From positions 1 to 26,331 of the forward strand of contig CALHPI010000001.1 of the NCBI GenBank assembly GCA_938036275.1: a stretch of DNA of 26,331 nucleotides, read 5' to 3'. Of the stretch, positions 14,346 to 21,917 are shown one piece after another (position 1 is the stretch's first letter; every line of letters starts with the position of its first letter). The position numbers were made by a program, and so were the translations under genes. This DNA is from Minisyncoccota bacterium. GTDB taxonomy: Bacteria > Patescibacteriota > Minisyncoccia > UBA6257 > HR35. The notes beneath the pieces were generated by a model that made no database searches, was not told the DNA's origin, and was given only the letters and a program-made list of their open reading frames with translations.

Positions 14346-15596
14346 ATGATAAATCTTAAAGATTTATTAAAAAATCCTAAGAAATATAAAGAGAATTTAA
14401 AAAAAAGAGGAAAGGATGAAAAAATTGTTGACGAAATTATTGCTATTAAAGAAAAACTAAATAAATTAATTAAGGAAAGAGATGAAATTCGAGCTTTTAT
14501 TAACAAGTTTTCTAAGACTAAACCTGATGATAAAACAATCGTTGAAATCAGAAACCAAAAAAGACGACTTAAAAAAATAGAAACAAAAATAACTGAAGTT
14601 GAAAAAATTTTAAATGAAAAAGTTGACCTTGTCCCTAATTTAATTTCTCCTGATGTTCCCTTAGGTAAAGATGAAAATGATAACCTTATCTTAAGAACTG
14701 GGGGAGAAATTTATCAATTTGATTTTCCTCCCAAAGATCATGTTGAGCTTGGTAAAATTTATGATCTAATTGACACAGACAAAGCTGGCGAAATTGCCGG
14801 TTCAAGATTTTATTATTTAAAAAATAAAGCTGTTCTTTTGGAATTTGCTTTAATCAATTTTGTTTATGATTTATTAAAACCTTTTGATTTTATTCCTATT
14901 ATACCTCCAGTGTTTATTAAGGAAAAATATTATCGTGGTATGGGCCGACTTTCGGGTGAGCAAAAAGAAGAAAGATATTATTTACCCAAAGATGATCTTT
15001 ATCTTGTTGGCAGTGCTGAGCACACTATTGGTCCTTATTTTGCTAATGAAATTTTAGATGAAAAAGAGTTGCCTAAAAGATTTTTAGGTTTTTCAACTTG
15101 TTTTCGTCGCGAGGCTGGTAGTCATGGTAAGGATGTAAAAGGTATTTTAAGAACCCATCAGTTTGACAAAATTGAAATGTTTAGTTTTACTTTACCTGAA
15201 GAATCAGAAAAAGAACATGAATTTCTACTTTCTTTGCAGGAAAAAATTATGCAAGAACTGAAACTACCTTATCGGGTAGTTTTGATTTGTTCAGGTGATA
15301 TCGGTTTCACTGATTATAAGCAATATGATATTGAGACTTGGATTCCTTCGCAAAATAAATATCGAGAAACTCATTCTTGTTCGAATACCACTGATTTTCA
15401 AGCTCGAGGAATTAATGCTCGTTTTCGTCGCAAGAATGGCAAAGTTGAATACCTTCATATGTTAAATGCCACTGCTTTAGCTATTGGTCGAACCCTAGTC
15501 GCTATTTTTGAAAACTACCAAAGAAAAAATTATATTGAGATTCCCCAGGTCTTGCAGAGATATTTAGATTTTGAGAAAATTGAGCTGAAAAAATGA
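14346..15596 (+). CDS. serS: Seryl-tRNA synthetase
   Basis: This class II synthetase charges tRNA-Ser. The 416 residues comprise an N-terminal coiled-coil arm (about 15-92) and the catalytic core: motif 2 FRREAGSHGKDVKGILRTHQ (253-272) with the QFDKIEMF strand, and motif 3 NATALAIGRTLVAIFENYQ (374-392). The TxE loop reads YLVGSAEHTIGP (219-230), a variant of the more usual IPTAEVPLT form. Length is normal. The gene overlaps archease by ATGA. Its start is 14 bases from the divergent ftsQ-like ATG, so its promoter must lie largely inside that gene. Confidence 0.96.
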   Translation: MINLKDLLKNPKKYKENLKKRGKDEKIVDEIIAIKEKLNKLIKERDEIRAFINKFSKTKPDDKTIVEIRNQKRRLKKIETKITEVEKILNEKVDLVPNLISPDVPLGKDENDNLILRTGGEIYQFDFPPKDHVELGKIYDLIDTDKAGEIAGSRFYYLKNKAVLLEFALINFVYDLLKPFDFIPIIPPVFIKEKYYRGMGRLSGEQKEERYYLPKDDLYLVGSAEHTIGPYFANEILDEKELPKRFLGFSTCFRREAGSHGKDVKGILRTHQFDKIEMFSFTLPEESEKEHEFLLSLQEKIMQELKLPYRVVLICSGDIGFTDYKQYDIETWIPSQNKYRETHSCSNTTDFQARGINARFRRKNGKVEYLHMLNATALAIGRTLVAIFENYQRKNYIEIPQVLQRYLDFEKIELKK

Positions 15597-15985
15597 AATA
15601 TGAATTTTTACCGCATACTGCTGATATTAAAATAAGAGTTTATGGCAAAGATTTAAAAGAAATTATTACAAATTCATTATTGGCTTTAAAAGAATTTTTA
15701 GGACCAAAATTAACCAAACAAAAAAGAAAAAAAGAAATTAAAATTGAAGGTCAATTACCTGATCTTTTAATTGATTTTCTTTCAGAAGTTTTAGCTCAAA
15801 CTTACATTGAAAAAGCAGTTTTTAATGAGTTTCAAGGTGAGATTGACAAGAATCAACTCAAAGGAAAAATTAGTGGTCTTAAATTTAAAAATTTATCTAA
15901 GGATATCAAAGCTATTACTTATCATCAAACAAAACTCCACAAAAAAGATGATAAATTCATTTTTGAATTTCTTGTTGATATCTGA
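15593..15985 (+). CDS. Archease, activator of RtcB RNA ligase
   Basis: The 130 residues match archease end to end: YEFLPHTADIKIRVYG at the N-terminus with the HTAD signature (residues 8-11), a middle segment DLLIDFLSEVLAQTYIEK, and the C-terminal strands IKAITYHQTKLHKKD and FIFEFLVDI. Archease promotes guanylylation of RtcB and gives it multiple turnover, also changing its nucleotide preference in some archaea. Here it is coupled to serS by an ATGA overlap and not to rtcB, which is 13 kb away in this window. Co-occurrence of the two supports an active RtcB system. Confidence 0.92.
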   Translation: MKYEFLPHTADIKIRVYGKDLKEIITNSLLALKEFLGPKLTKQKRKKEIKIEGQLPDLLIDFLSEVLAQTYIEKAVFNEFQGEIDKNQLKGKISGLKFKNLSKDIKAITYHQTKLHKKDDKFIFEFLVDI

Positions 15986-16049
15986 CCCTGGATTTAAATA
16001 AAATGATGCGAACTTAAGCAAACTAATACGGATTTGAATTTTTTAAATA

Positions 16050-16092
16050 TTTACTCTACTGACTTTGACGATCGTCATTTTGGTAGAGTAAA
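16050..16092. other. Inverted repeat enclosing a 12-bp palindrome, between convergent genes
   Basis: TTTACTCTAC (16050-16059) pairs with GTAGAGTAAA (16083-16092) over 10 bases. Inside sits the perfect palindrome TGACGATCGTCA (16066-16077). The element lies in the 149-base gap between archease (plus) and the pseudopilin gene (minus); no gene is seen in that gap. It could be a two-way terminator, but no clear T-run follows either arm, so a protein-binding site is equally possible. Confidence 0.55.
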
Positions 16093-16134
16093 ATGTACCA
16101 TCAACAAATTAACGGCTGATACCTAACGCTATTT

Positions 16135-16596
16135 TTATGGTGGCGTTGAAGTGATATAAATTGCTGCTGAAGTTGGAATGACAATATATTTAATAAGTTG
16201 GCTATCAACAAAGCCTACAGAAATGATCGTTGAAGTAGTTTCGCCAGTGACTTTATTAAAAACAATAATTTTTGAGGAATTAACTGGTGGATCAACAAAT
16301 CCAACTTCTTGTGGTAATTGAAAGCTTCCTTTAATAGTTGAGGTTGTTCCTTTAAATAAGTAAGCATAATCTGGATTTTTTTCATTATTTAAAACTAATA
16401 TTCCCCAATTATCATTTTCTTCAGCTAAAATTGCTTTTTGTTTTGCTAAATTTAAAATATTGACAAGATAAGCAGCTGTTTCTTCAATTAAAAAACCAGT
16501 CTGAGTTAATTTCGAATACCAATAAGCAGAAAAACCAATAATTACTCCAACCAAGAGAGTTACTATCAAAATCTCTATTAAGGTAAATCCTGTCAT
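16135..16596 (-). CDS. Type IV pilin-like protein (GspH/FimT-type pseudopilin)
   Basis: The 153-residue protein opens with the prepilin signature MTG|FTLIEILIVTLLVGVI: a three-residue leader ending in Gly, Phe at +1 and Glu at +5, followed by the hydrophobic helix. A prepilin peptidase would cut after Gly3. The rest is a small, beta-rich, Thr/Ser-rich domain with no disulfide pair, similar in size to minor pseudopilins. It faces the pilB-pilC genes across a shared promoter, so it probably belongs to the same type IV pilus or competence-type system. Confidence 0.88.
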   Translation of the reverse strand: MTGFTLIEILIVTLLVGVIIGFSAYWYSKLTQTGFLIEETAAYLVNILNLAKQKAILAEENDNWGILVLNNEKNPDYAYLFKGTTSTIKGSFQLPQEVGFVDPPVNSSKIIVFNKVTGETTSTIISVGFVDSQLIKYIVIPTSAAIYITSTPP

Positions 16597-16602
16597 TTTT
16601 AG

Positions 16603-16610
16603 ATTATAAT
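16603..16610. promoter_or_regulatory. Palindromic ATTATAAT shared as -10 by two divergent genes
   Basis: The 8-mer ATTATAAT is its own reverse complement. Plus-strand TATAAT (16605-16610) ends six bases before the ATG at 16617; minus-strand TATAAT (16608-16603) ends six bases before the ATG at 16596. Both genes would then be transcribed without a leader from one symmetrical box in a 20-base gap. Confidence 0.6.
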
Positions 16611-16616
16611 AATTAT

Positions 16617-17249
16617 ATGGATCAGTTTTATTTTTTCAAAATTGTTCAATTTTTACAATATGATATCTATTTTCCTTTATCTTTTATTTTTCTTCTAATC
16701 TTATCATTAATTTATTTTTCAAAAATTGAAACTACGCGAAAAAAAAAGGCACTCTTTTTAATTTTTATCTTAGTTTTAGTTATTTTTACTTTGTGGTCAA
16801 TCTTGTTGACATTTTTCCAATATCAACTTTGGCATCAAAATTCTATTTCCCGATATCTTTTGCCACCCTATCAAAAAATAGATTATTTTTTAAATTATGC
16901 TTATTTTCATTTTTGGCGCGATTTTCTTTATCGTCTTGGAGGAAGTTTTTTTATCTTCCTTTTTCTTAATTTTTTAAATTTTGTTTTTAAAAGGGATATT
17001 TTTTATGAGGAAGAAAAAGTTCTTATTCCTCTTTTAGCTCTTTTTTACTTTTTTCCTTACAACCTTTTTTTAATTTCCTTAGGTTTTTTTATGTTATTAT
17101 TAATAATAATGATCAACTTTTTTAGAAAAAAAATTCATCCTCAAGAACGCTTTTCTTTTAAAAATTATTGGCTTATTTTGGCTTGGCTTGTTTTTCTGAG
17201 CGGTCCCTTTTTTTTGACCAATTACAAGTTTTTAAAATTTAAACCTTAA
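16617..17249 (+). CDS. Polytopic membrane protein of unknown function, pilus gene neighbourhood
   Basis: The 210 residues are strongly hydrophobic, with about five or six membrane segments (roughly 17-34, 43-67, 108-128, 134-150, 150-168 and 184-201) and short charged loops such as KIETTRKKK, KRDIFYEEEK and RKKIHPQERFSFKN. No prepilin peptidase GxGD motif or other catalytic pattern is seen. It is rich in Phe, Tyr and Leu. The gene starts opposite the pseudopilin gene and ends one base before pilB, so a role in pilus assembly or anchoring is plausible, but that is inference from position only. Confidence 0.75.
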   Translation: MDQFYFFKIVQFLQYDIYFPLSFIFLLILSLIYFSKIETTRKKKALFLIFILVLVIFTLWSILLTFFQYQLWHQNSISRYLLPPYQKIDYFLNYAYFHFWRDFLYRLGGSFFIFLFLNFLNFVFKRDIFYEEEKVLIPLLALFYFFPYNLFLISLGFFMLLLIIMINFFRKKIHPQERFSFKNYWLILAWLVFLSGPFFLTNYKFLKFKP

Positions 17250-17250
17250 A

Positions 17251-18948
17251 ATGATTCTTCCTCAATCAGAAATTAAGCAAATTTTGTTAAAAAGAGGTTT
17301 GATCGATGAAAATGTTTGGCAAGAGGCAGAATTTGAAGCTAAAAAACTCAATCTCCAACCGATTGATATTTTGCTCAACCGAAGAATTCTTGATCTTAAT
17401 TTTTTTTATAATCTTTTAGCTGAAGAGTTAAAAATACCTCGAGCTTCAATCACTGGTCTTGATATTCCCGCCAGTGTTTTAAGTTTGATTCCTGAAAAAA
17501 TTGCTTTTGAAAAAAGGTTGATTCCTTTCGCTTTAGAAAATGATATTTTAAAAGTAGCTATGGTTAATCCTCAAGATTTAGAAATCATTGATCTTTTACA
17601 AGAAATTACCCACAAAAAAATTGAACCTTATTTAGCCACACCTCAAGAAATCCAATATGCCTTAGTTAATTATCAAAAACTTTATCGCGAAGAATATGAG
17701 AAATTATTAAGATCTGATATCAAATTAGGGGTTGTTGAAGCAACTGAGACCAATATTATTCGTCTTTTCAATAATTTATTAGGTTACGCTATTGGCACTA
17801 ATGCTTCAGATATTCATATTGAAGCCTTAGAAGACGCAACTTTAATTAGATTTAGAATCGATGGTATTTTAAGAGAAATGATGATTCTGGGAAAGAATTT
17901 TTTAGACCCCTTAATTGCTCGCATTAAAGTTTTAAGTAACCTACCCTTGGATGAACACTTTCGTCCTTTAGATGGTCGTTTTAAATCTAAGGTTGGCGAT
18001 TTTGAGTTTGATGTTCGGGTAGCGATAATGCCAACAATTTATGGTGAAAAAGCTGTTTTAAGAATTTTAGCTGGTGTTATTAAACCAACTTCCTTAGCTG
18101 AATTAGGAGTTAGCGAGAAAATTCAACAACTTATTGAATCAGCTATCAGAAAAACATTTGGAATGATTTTAGTTACTGGTCCAACTGGTTCTGGGAAAAC
18201 AACCACCCTTTATACTATTATCAATATTTTAAACAATCCCGGAGTTAACATTGTGACAATTGAAGATCCTGTTGAATACGCTATTCCTCGTGTCAATCAA
18301 ACTCAAGTTAATCCCAAGGTTGGTTTGAATTTTGCTACTGGTTTAAGAGCTTTTTTAAGACAAGATCCTAATATTATCATGGTTGGTGAAATTAGAGATC
18401 CAGAAACAGCTGAAGTTGCAACTCACGCAGCTTTAACTGGACATTTAGTTCTCTCAACTTTACACACTAATGATGCACCAACTGCTATCCCCCGACTTGT
18501 TGAATTAGGCGTTCCCCATTATCTTGTTGCTGATAGTTTAATTTTAGTTATAGCCCAAAGATTAGTCAGAAAAATTTGTTCTAACTGTATTATCTCAACT
18601 CCAATTACTGAAGCTCAAAAAAGGATAATTATTGAACAACTCCGTGCTTTAAGAATTTCTGAAGAAGAGATTAAAAATTATGAGAGCAATTTACCTGAGA
18701 TAATTTATCAAGGCAAGGGTTGTCAATTATGTGCTCAAAGTGGTTATTTAGGAAGAACTGGAATTTTTGAAACTCTAACTGTTGATGAAGAACTGAAATA
18801 TTTAATTGCCAGTAGAGAATTTACTTTAGAAAAAATTAAAGATGTTATTCGAAAAACAGGTTACCGGACAATGTTTGAAGACGCCTTAGAAAAAATTTCT
18901 GTCGGAATTACTACCTTGGAAGAGGCTTTAAGAGTTATTAGAGAATAA
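17251..18948 (+). CDS. pilB: Type IV pilus assembly ATPase PilB (GspE family)
   Basis: This hexameric ATPase powers pilus extension at the inner face of the membrane. The 565 residues have an N-terminal MshEN-like domain (about 1-140), the NASDIHIE region (184-191), Walker A GPTGSGKT (310-317), the Asp box TIEDPVEY (337-344), Walker B IIMVGEIRD (375-383), the His box GHLVLSTLHTND (397-408) and a four-Cys zinc site: CSNC (443-446) and CQLC (491-494). All catalytic signatures are present. pilC follows after three bases. No retraction ATPase PilT lies in the window. Confidence 0.95.
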   Translation: MILPQSEIKQILLKRGLIDENVWQEAEFEAKKLNLQPIDILLNRRILDLNFFYNLLAEELKIPRASITGLDIPASVLSLIPEKIAFEKRLIPFALENDILKVAMVNPQDLEIIDLLQEITHKKIEPYLATPQEIQYALVNYQKLYREEYEKLLRSDIKLGVVEATETNIIRLFNNLLGYAIGTNASDIHIEALEDATLIRFRIDGILREMMILGKNFLDPLIARIKVLSNLPLDEHFRPLDGRFKSKVGDFEFDVRVAIMPTIYGEKAVLRILAGVIKPTSLAELGVSEKIQQLIESAIRKTFGMILVTGPTGSGKTTTLYTIINILNNPGVNIVTIEDPVEYAIPRVNQTQVNPKVGLNFATGLRAFLRQDPNIIMVGEIRDPETAEVATHAALTGHLVLSTLHTNDAPTAIPRLVELGVPHYLVADSLILVIAQRLVRKICSNCIISTPITEAQKRIIIEQLRALRISEEEIKNYESNLPEIIYQGKGCQLCAQSGYLGRTGIFETLTVDEELKYLIASREFTLEKIKDVIRKTGYRTMFEDALEKISVGITTLEEALRVIRE

Positions 18949-18951
18949 AAA

Positions 18952-20199
18952 ATGATTGTCTATCGTTTTAAAGCTTATGATCCCAAAGGTAAGATTCATA
19001 CCGGCAATTTATTTTTAACTAGCGAAGAAGAAGTGATTTCTTTTTTGTTGAGAAACAATTTAACTCCGATTGAGGTTAAACTTCTGCCCCAAAGTTTTTT
19101 CTATCAAATCTTGCTGAAATTATTCTTTAAAATAACTTTTAAACAAAAACTTTTTTTAATTAGAAGTCTTTATTTAATTCTTAAATCAGGTTTAAGTTTG
19201 GATAAAGGTTTGGAAATTTTGACTAAAGAAGCTAAAGGAGGCTTGAAAGATTTTTTGTTTTATCTCAGTTATAATTTGCAACGCGGTGAGCCCTTTTATA
19301 AAACCTTTGCTGCTTTCCCACAGGTTTTTTCTGAAGTTGAAATTGAAACTATTAAAGCTGGTGAAGTGGCTGGAAATTTAATTGAGAATTTAGAAAAATT
19401 AGCTGAAAATTTAGACCGTCAAAGACAAATTAGAAATGAAATTATCTCCAATATCATTTATCCAGCCATTGTTCTCTTGTTGGCTTTTGGAGTTATTGTT
19501 CTTTTAATAACTTTTGTTATGCCAAAAATAAGTATTCTTTTAACCCAATTAACAGAAAAGCAACCCTTTTTGACAAGAATTCTTATTGCTGTCAGTCAAT
19601 TTGTTAATCAAAATTTAACTGTGGTCACCTTAGTTTTAATTTTATTCTTTTTCCTTTTGATTTTTGTTCTTGTCTTGAAACAAACCAGAAATCTTCTAAT
19701 AAAAATTTTGATGAAAATGCCGATTTTCTCTTATCTCTATTTATCTTTAGCCTTAAGCCAGGTTTTGTTTGTTCTTCGATCGCTTTTAGGTTCAGGCCTT
19801 TCTTTAACCCAAGCTTTAAGGTTAGCAGCTAACTCAACCTTTCATCCGCAAGTCAAAAAAGCATTTTTTAATGTTGAAGCTGATATAAGAACTGGAAAAA
19901 AATTTGGTGATGCTCTCTTAGCTCAAGAAACTATTCCTGTTTTTTTAGCAAACATTTTAGGTATTGCTAATGAAACTGGTGGTTTAGAGGAAACTCTGGC
20001 AGTAATGGAAAATTTCTATCTTGAAGAATTCCGGACAACTATTAGGAATCTATTAAATTTACTTCAGCCAGTTCTTTTAATTTTTGTCGGTGGCATTGTT
20101 GGTTTTGTTGCCATTGCTATTTTAGTACCAATTTATCAGCAAATTTCAACACAATTGCAATTTCAAGAAGGTCGCGGACGAATACCTGGTCAATTTTAA
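18952..20199 (+). CDS. pilC: Type IV pilus inner membrane platform protein PilC (GspF family)
   Basis: The 415 residues carry two GspF domains. The first holds LFLIRSLYLILKSGLSLDKGLEIL and TIKAGEVAGNLIENLEKLAENL, the second LSQVLFVLRSLLGSGLSLTQAL and GIANETGGLEETLAVMENFY. Three membrane helices are seen at about 168-192, 219-240 and 370-395. PilC sits in the membrane over the PilB hexamer and is thought to transfer rotation to the pilin pool. Length is normal. The next gene, lysS, starts on the base after the stop, so an aminoacyl-tRNA synthetase shares the pilus transcript. Confidence 0.95.
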   Translation: MIVYRFKAYDPKGKIHTGNLFLTSEEEVISFLLRNNLTPIEVKLLPQSFFYQILLKLFFKITFKQKLFLIRSLYLILKSGLSLDKGLEILTKEAKGGLKDFLFYLSYNLQRGEPFYKTFAAFPQVFSEVEIETIKAGEVAGNLIENLEKLAENLDRQRQIRNEIISNIIYPAIVLLLAFGVIVLLITFVMPKISILLTQLTEKQPFLTRILIAVSQFVNQNLTVVTLVLILFFFLLIFVLVLKQTRNLLIKILMKMPIFSYLYLSLALSQVLFVLRSLLGSGLSLTQALRLAANSTFHPQVKKAFFNVEADIRTGKKFGDALLAQETIPVFLANILGIANETGGLEETLAVMENFYLEEFRTTIRNLLNLLQPVLLIFVGGIVGFVAIAILVPIYQQISTQLQFQEGRGRIPGQF

Positions 20200-21651
20200 A
20201 TGTCTACAGAAAAAATAAAAATTATTAAAGATTTAAAAATTGATCCTTATCCTGAGACAGTACCTCCAAAAACTGATATTGGTCTTTTTTTAGCTAATTT
20301 TCAAAAATTTTTACAAAATAAGAAGAAAGTCTGGCTAATGGGACGAGTAATGGCTAAAAGAGAGCATGGCAAAATTACTTTTCTTAAAATTCAGGATTGG
20401 ACATCATCGATTCAAATTATTCTTAAAGAAGATAAAGTTAAAGACTATCGCCAAGTTTTAAAAATATTAGATAGTGGCGATTTTTTTGCTTTTTATGGTT
20501 CCGCCTTTTTGCCGGCAACGAAAGAAAAAAGTCTTTTAGCTGAAAAATGGTTTTTAGCAGCTAAAGCAATCAAAAATTTTCCTAAGGAATATTATAAGAT
20601 CCGTGATGAAGAGCTGTTAGCTCGGGCTCCTTATTTAAAAACAATCTTTTATCCTGAAGAAAAACAAACTTTTTATTATCGTTTTAAATTAATTGAAGAG
20701 TTAAGAAAAATTTTATGGCAGGAGGGCTTTCTTGAGGTTGAAACTCCAATTTTACAATCCCATTATGGCGGTGCTTTAGCTCGACCTTTTGTTACTTATT
20801 TAGAAGCTTTAAAAGAAAAACTTTATTTAAGGATTGCTCCGGAGATTTATTTGAAGAAAATGTTAGTTGGTGGCTTTGAAAAAATTTTTGAAATTGGAAA
20901 AAATTTTCGTAATGAAGGTCTTGATAAAGAGCACAATCCAGAATTTACAATGATGGAGTTATATTGGGCCTATCAAGATCGCCAAGGTTTAATGCAATTT
21001 ACTCAAAAATTAATTCAGCGATTAACTAAAGTCTATAATAGTTGGCGAGGCCGAAAAGATTTAAAAATTGAGTTTCAAGGTAAAATTATTGATTTATCTG
21101 GTAAATGGCAAGTCTATAAATATATTGAACTCTTTAAAGAAAAAACTGGCTTAGATTATTTTGATGATGATTTGAATAAATTTTTTAATTTGGCTAAAAA
21201 ACTAAAAATTGCAATTCAGCCGAAAATTATGACCCGCGGCAAAATCGCCGATGAGCTTTTCAAAAAAATAATTAGACCAAAATTAATCCAACCAACATTC
21301 TTAATTGATCATCCTGTTGAAATTTCTCCATTAGCAAAATTGCATCCTGATGATCCACGACTTACTTTGAGATTTCAAATTTATTTAGCTGGTTTTGAGA
21401 TTGCCAATGCTTTCGCTGAATTAAATGATCCTCTTGATCAGAAAAGAAGATTTGAAGAAACCGCTGAGCTTTTGAAAAAAGGAGATATCGAAGCTCATCC
21501 TTACGATGAAACATTTATTGAGGCTCTAGAATATGGTATGCCACCGACGGCTGGATTAGGGATTGGTTTAGATCGTCTTTTAACAATTTTACTTAATCAA
21601 AGGTCGATTCAAGATATAATTTATTTTCCTTTTGTAAGAAGAAAAGAATAG
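20200..21651 (+). CDS. lysS: Lysyl-tRNA synthetase, class II
   Basis: The 483 residues show the anticodon-binding OB domain (about 43-125, VWLMGRVMAKREHG and FLKIQDWT), class II motif 1 LEVETPILQ, motif 2 FEIGKNFRNEGLDKEHNPEF, and motif 3 AGLGIGLDRLLTILL near the C-terminus, followed by DIIYFPF. Length is close to normal. The last 104 coding bases before the stop (21546-21649) are repeated exactly at 21812-21915. In the first copy the stop is TAG; in the second the reading frame ends in a TGA overlapping the alaS ATG, which looks like the ancestral junction. Confidence 0.94.
   Translation: MSTEKIKIIKDLKIDPYPETVPPKTDIGLFLANFQKFLQNKKKVWLMGRVMAKREHGKITFLKIQDWTSSIQIILKEDKVKDYRQVLKILDSGDFFAFYGSAFLPATKEKSLLAEKWFLAAKAIKNFPKEYYKIRDEELLARAPYLKTIFYPEEKQTFYYRFKLIEELRKILWQEGFLEVETPILQSHYGGALARPFVTYLEALKEKLYLRIAPEIYLKKMLVGGFEKIFEIGKNFRNEGLDKEHNPEFTMMELYWAYQDRQGLMQFTQKLIQRLTKVYNSWRGRKDLKIEFQGKIIDLSGKWQVYKYIELFKEKTGLDYFDDDLNKFFNLAKKLKIAIQPKIMTRGKIADELFKKIIRPKLIQPTFLIDHPVEISPLAKLHPDDPRLTLRFQIYLAGFEIANAFAELNDPLDQKRRFEETAELLKKGDIEAHPYDETFIEALEYGMPPTAGLGIGLDRLLTILLNQRSIQDIIYFPFVRRKE
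21546..21649 (+). repeat. 104-bp direct repeat, copy 1 (3' end of lysS)
   Basis: This segment encodes the last 34-35 residues of LysRS, including motif 3. It matches 21812-21915 base for base; the copies start 266 bases apart and are separated by 162 unrelated bases. Sequences diverge immediately outside the repeat on both sides. Confidence 0.95.
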
Positions 21652-21656
21652 AAATA

Positions 21657-21917
21657 ATGAGGGTTTTTGAGAAAAGACAATTTTGGTTAATAAGAAAATG
21701 TCTATTTACTGATTTAAGAAAAAATTTTTATGAACTATCCCTTAAAGGAGAGAAATTTTCTAATCATCAAAAAGGCTTTAAAAATCATTATTTTTTAAAC
21801 ATTTCGCCTCTGACGGCTGGATTAGGGATTGGTTTAGATCGTCTTTTAACAATTTTACTTAATCAAAGGTCGATTCAAGATATAATTTATTTTCCTTTTG
21901 TAAGAAGAAAAGAATGA
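21657..21917 (+). pseudogene. Duplicated lysS tail fused to unrelated sequence
   Basis: The 86-residue frame begins with about 50 residues of no recognised family and ends with the exact last residues of LysRS (AGLGIGLDRLLTILLNQR and onward). Motif 3 alone cannot make an active synthetase, so I read it as a remnant of a duplication and not a functional gene. It still keeps the usual TGA/ATG overlap with alaS, so if translated it could couple initiation of alaS. An artefact of assembly at a strain variant is an alternative. Confidence 0.6.
21812..21915 (+). repeat. 104-bp direct repeat, copy 2 (before alaS)
   Basis: An exact copy of 21546-21649, in the same orientation, running into the alaS start codon (21914-21916). 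Just before it, TTTAAAAAT (21779-21787) and ATTTTTTAAA (21790-21799) can form an AT-only hairpin. Confidence 0.95.

Noticed and set aside
15807..16001. 64-codon plus-strand frame at the archease 3' end
   Set aside because: It overlaps the archease C-terminal strands in another frame and has no family pattern; archease is clearly the real gene.
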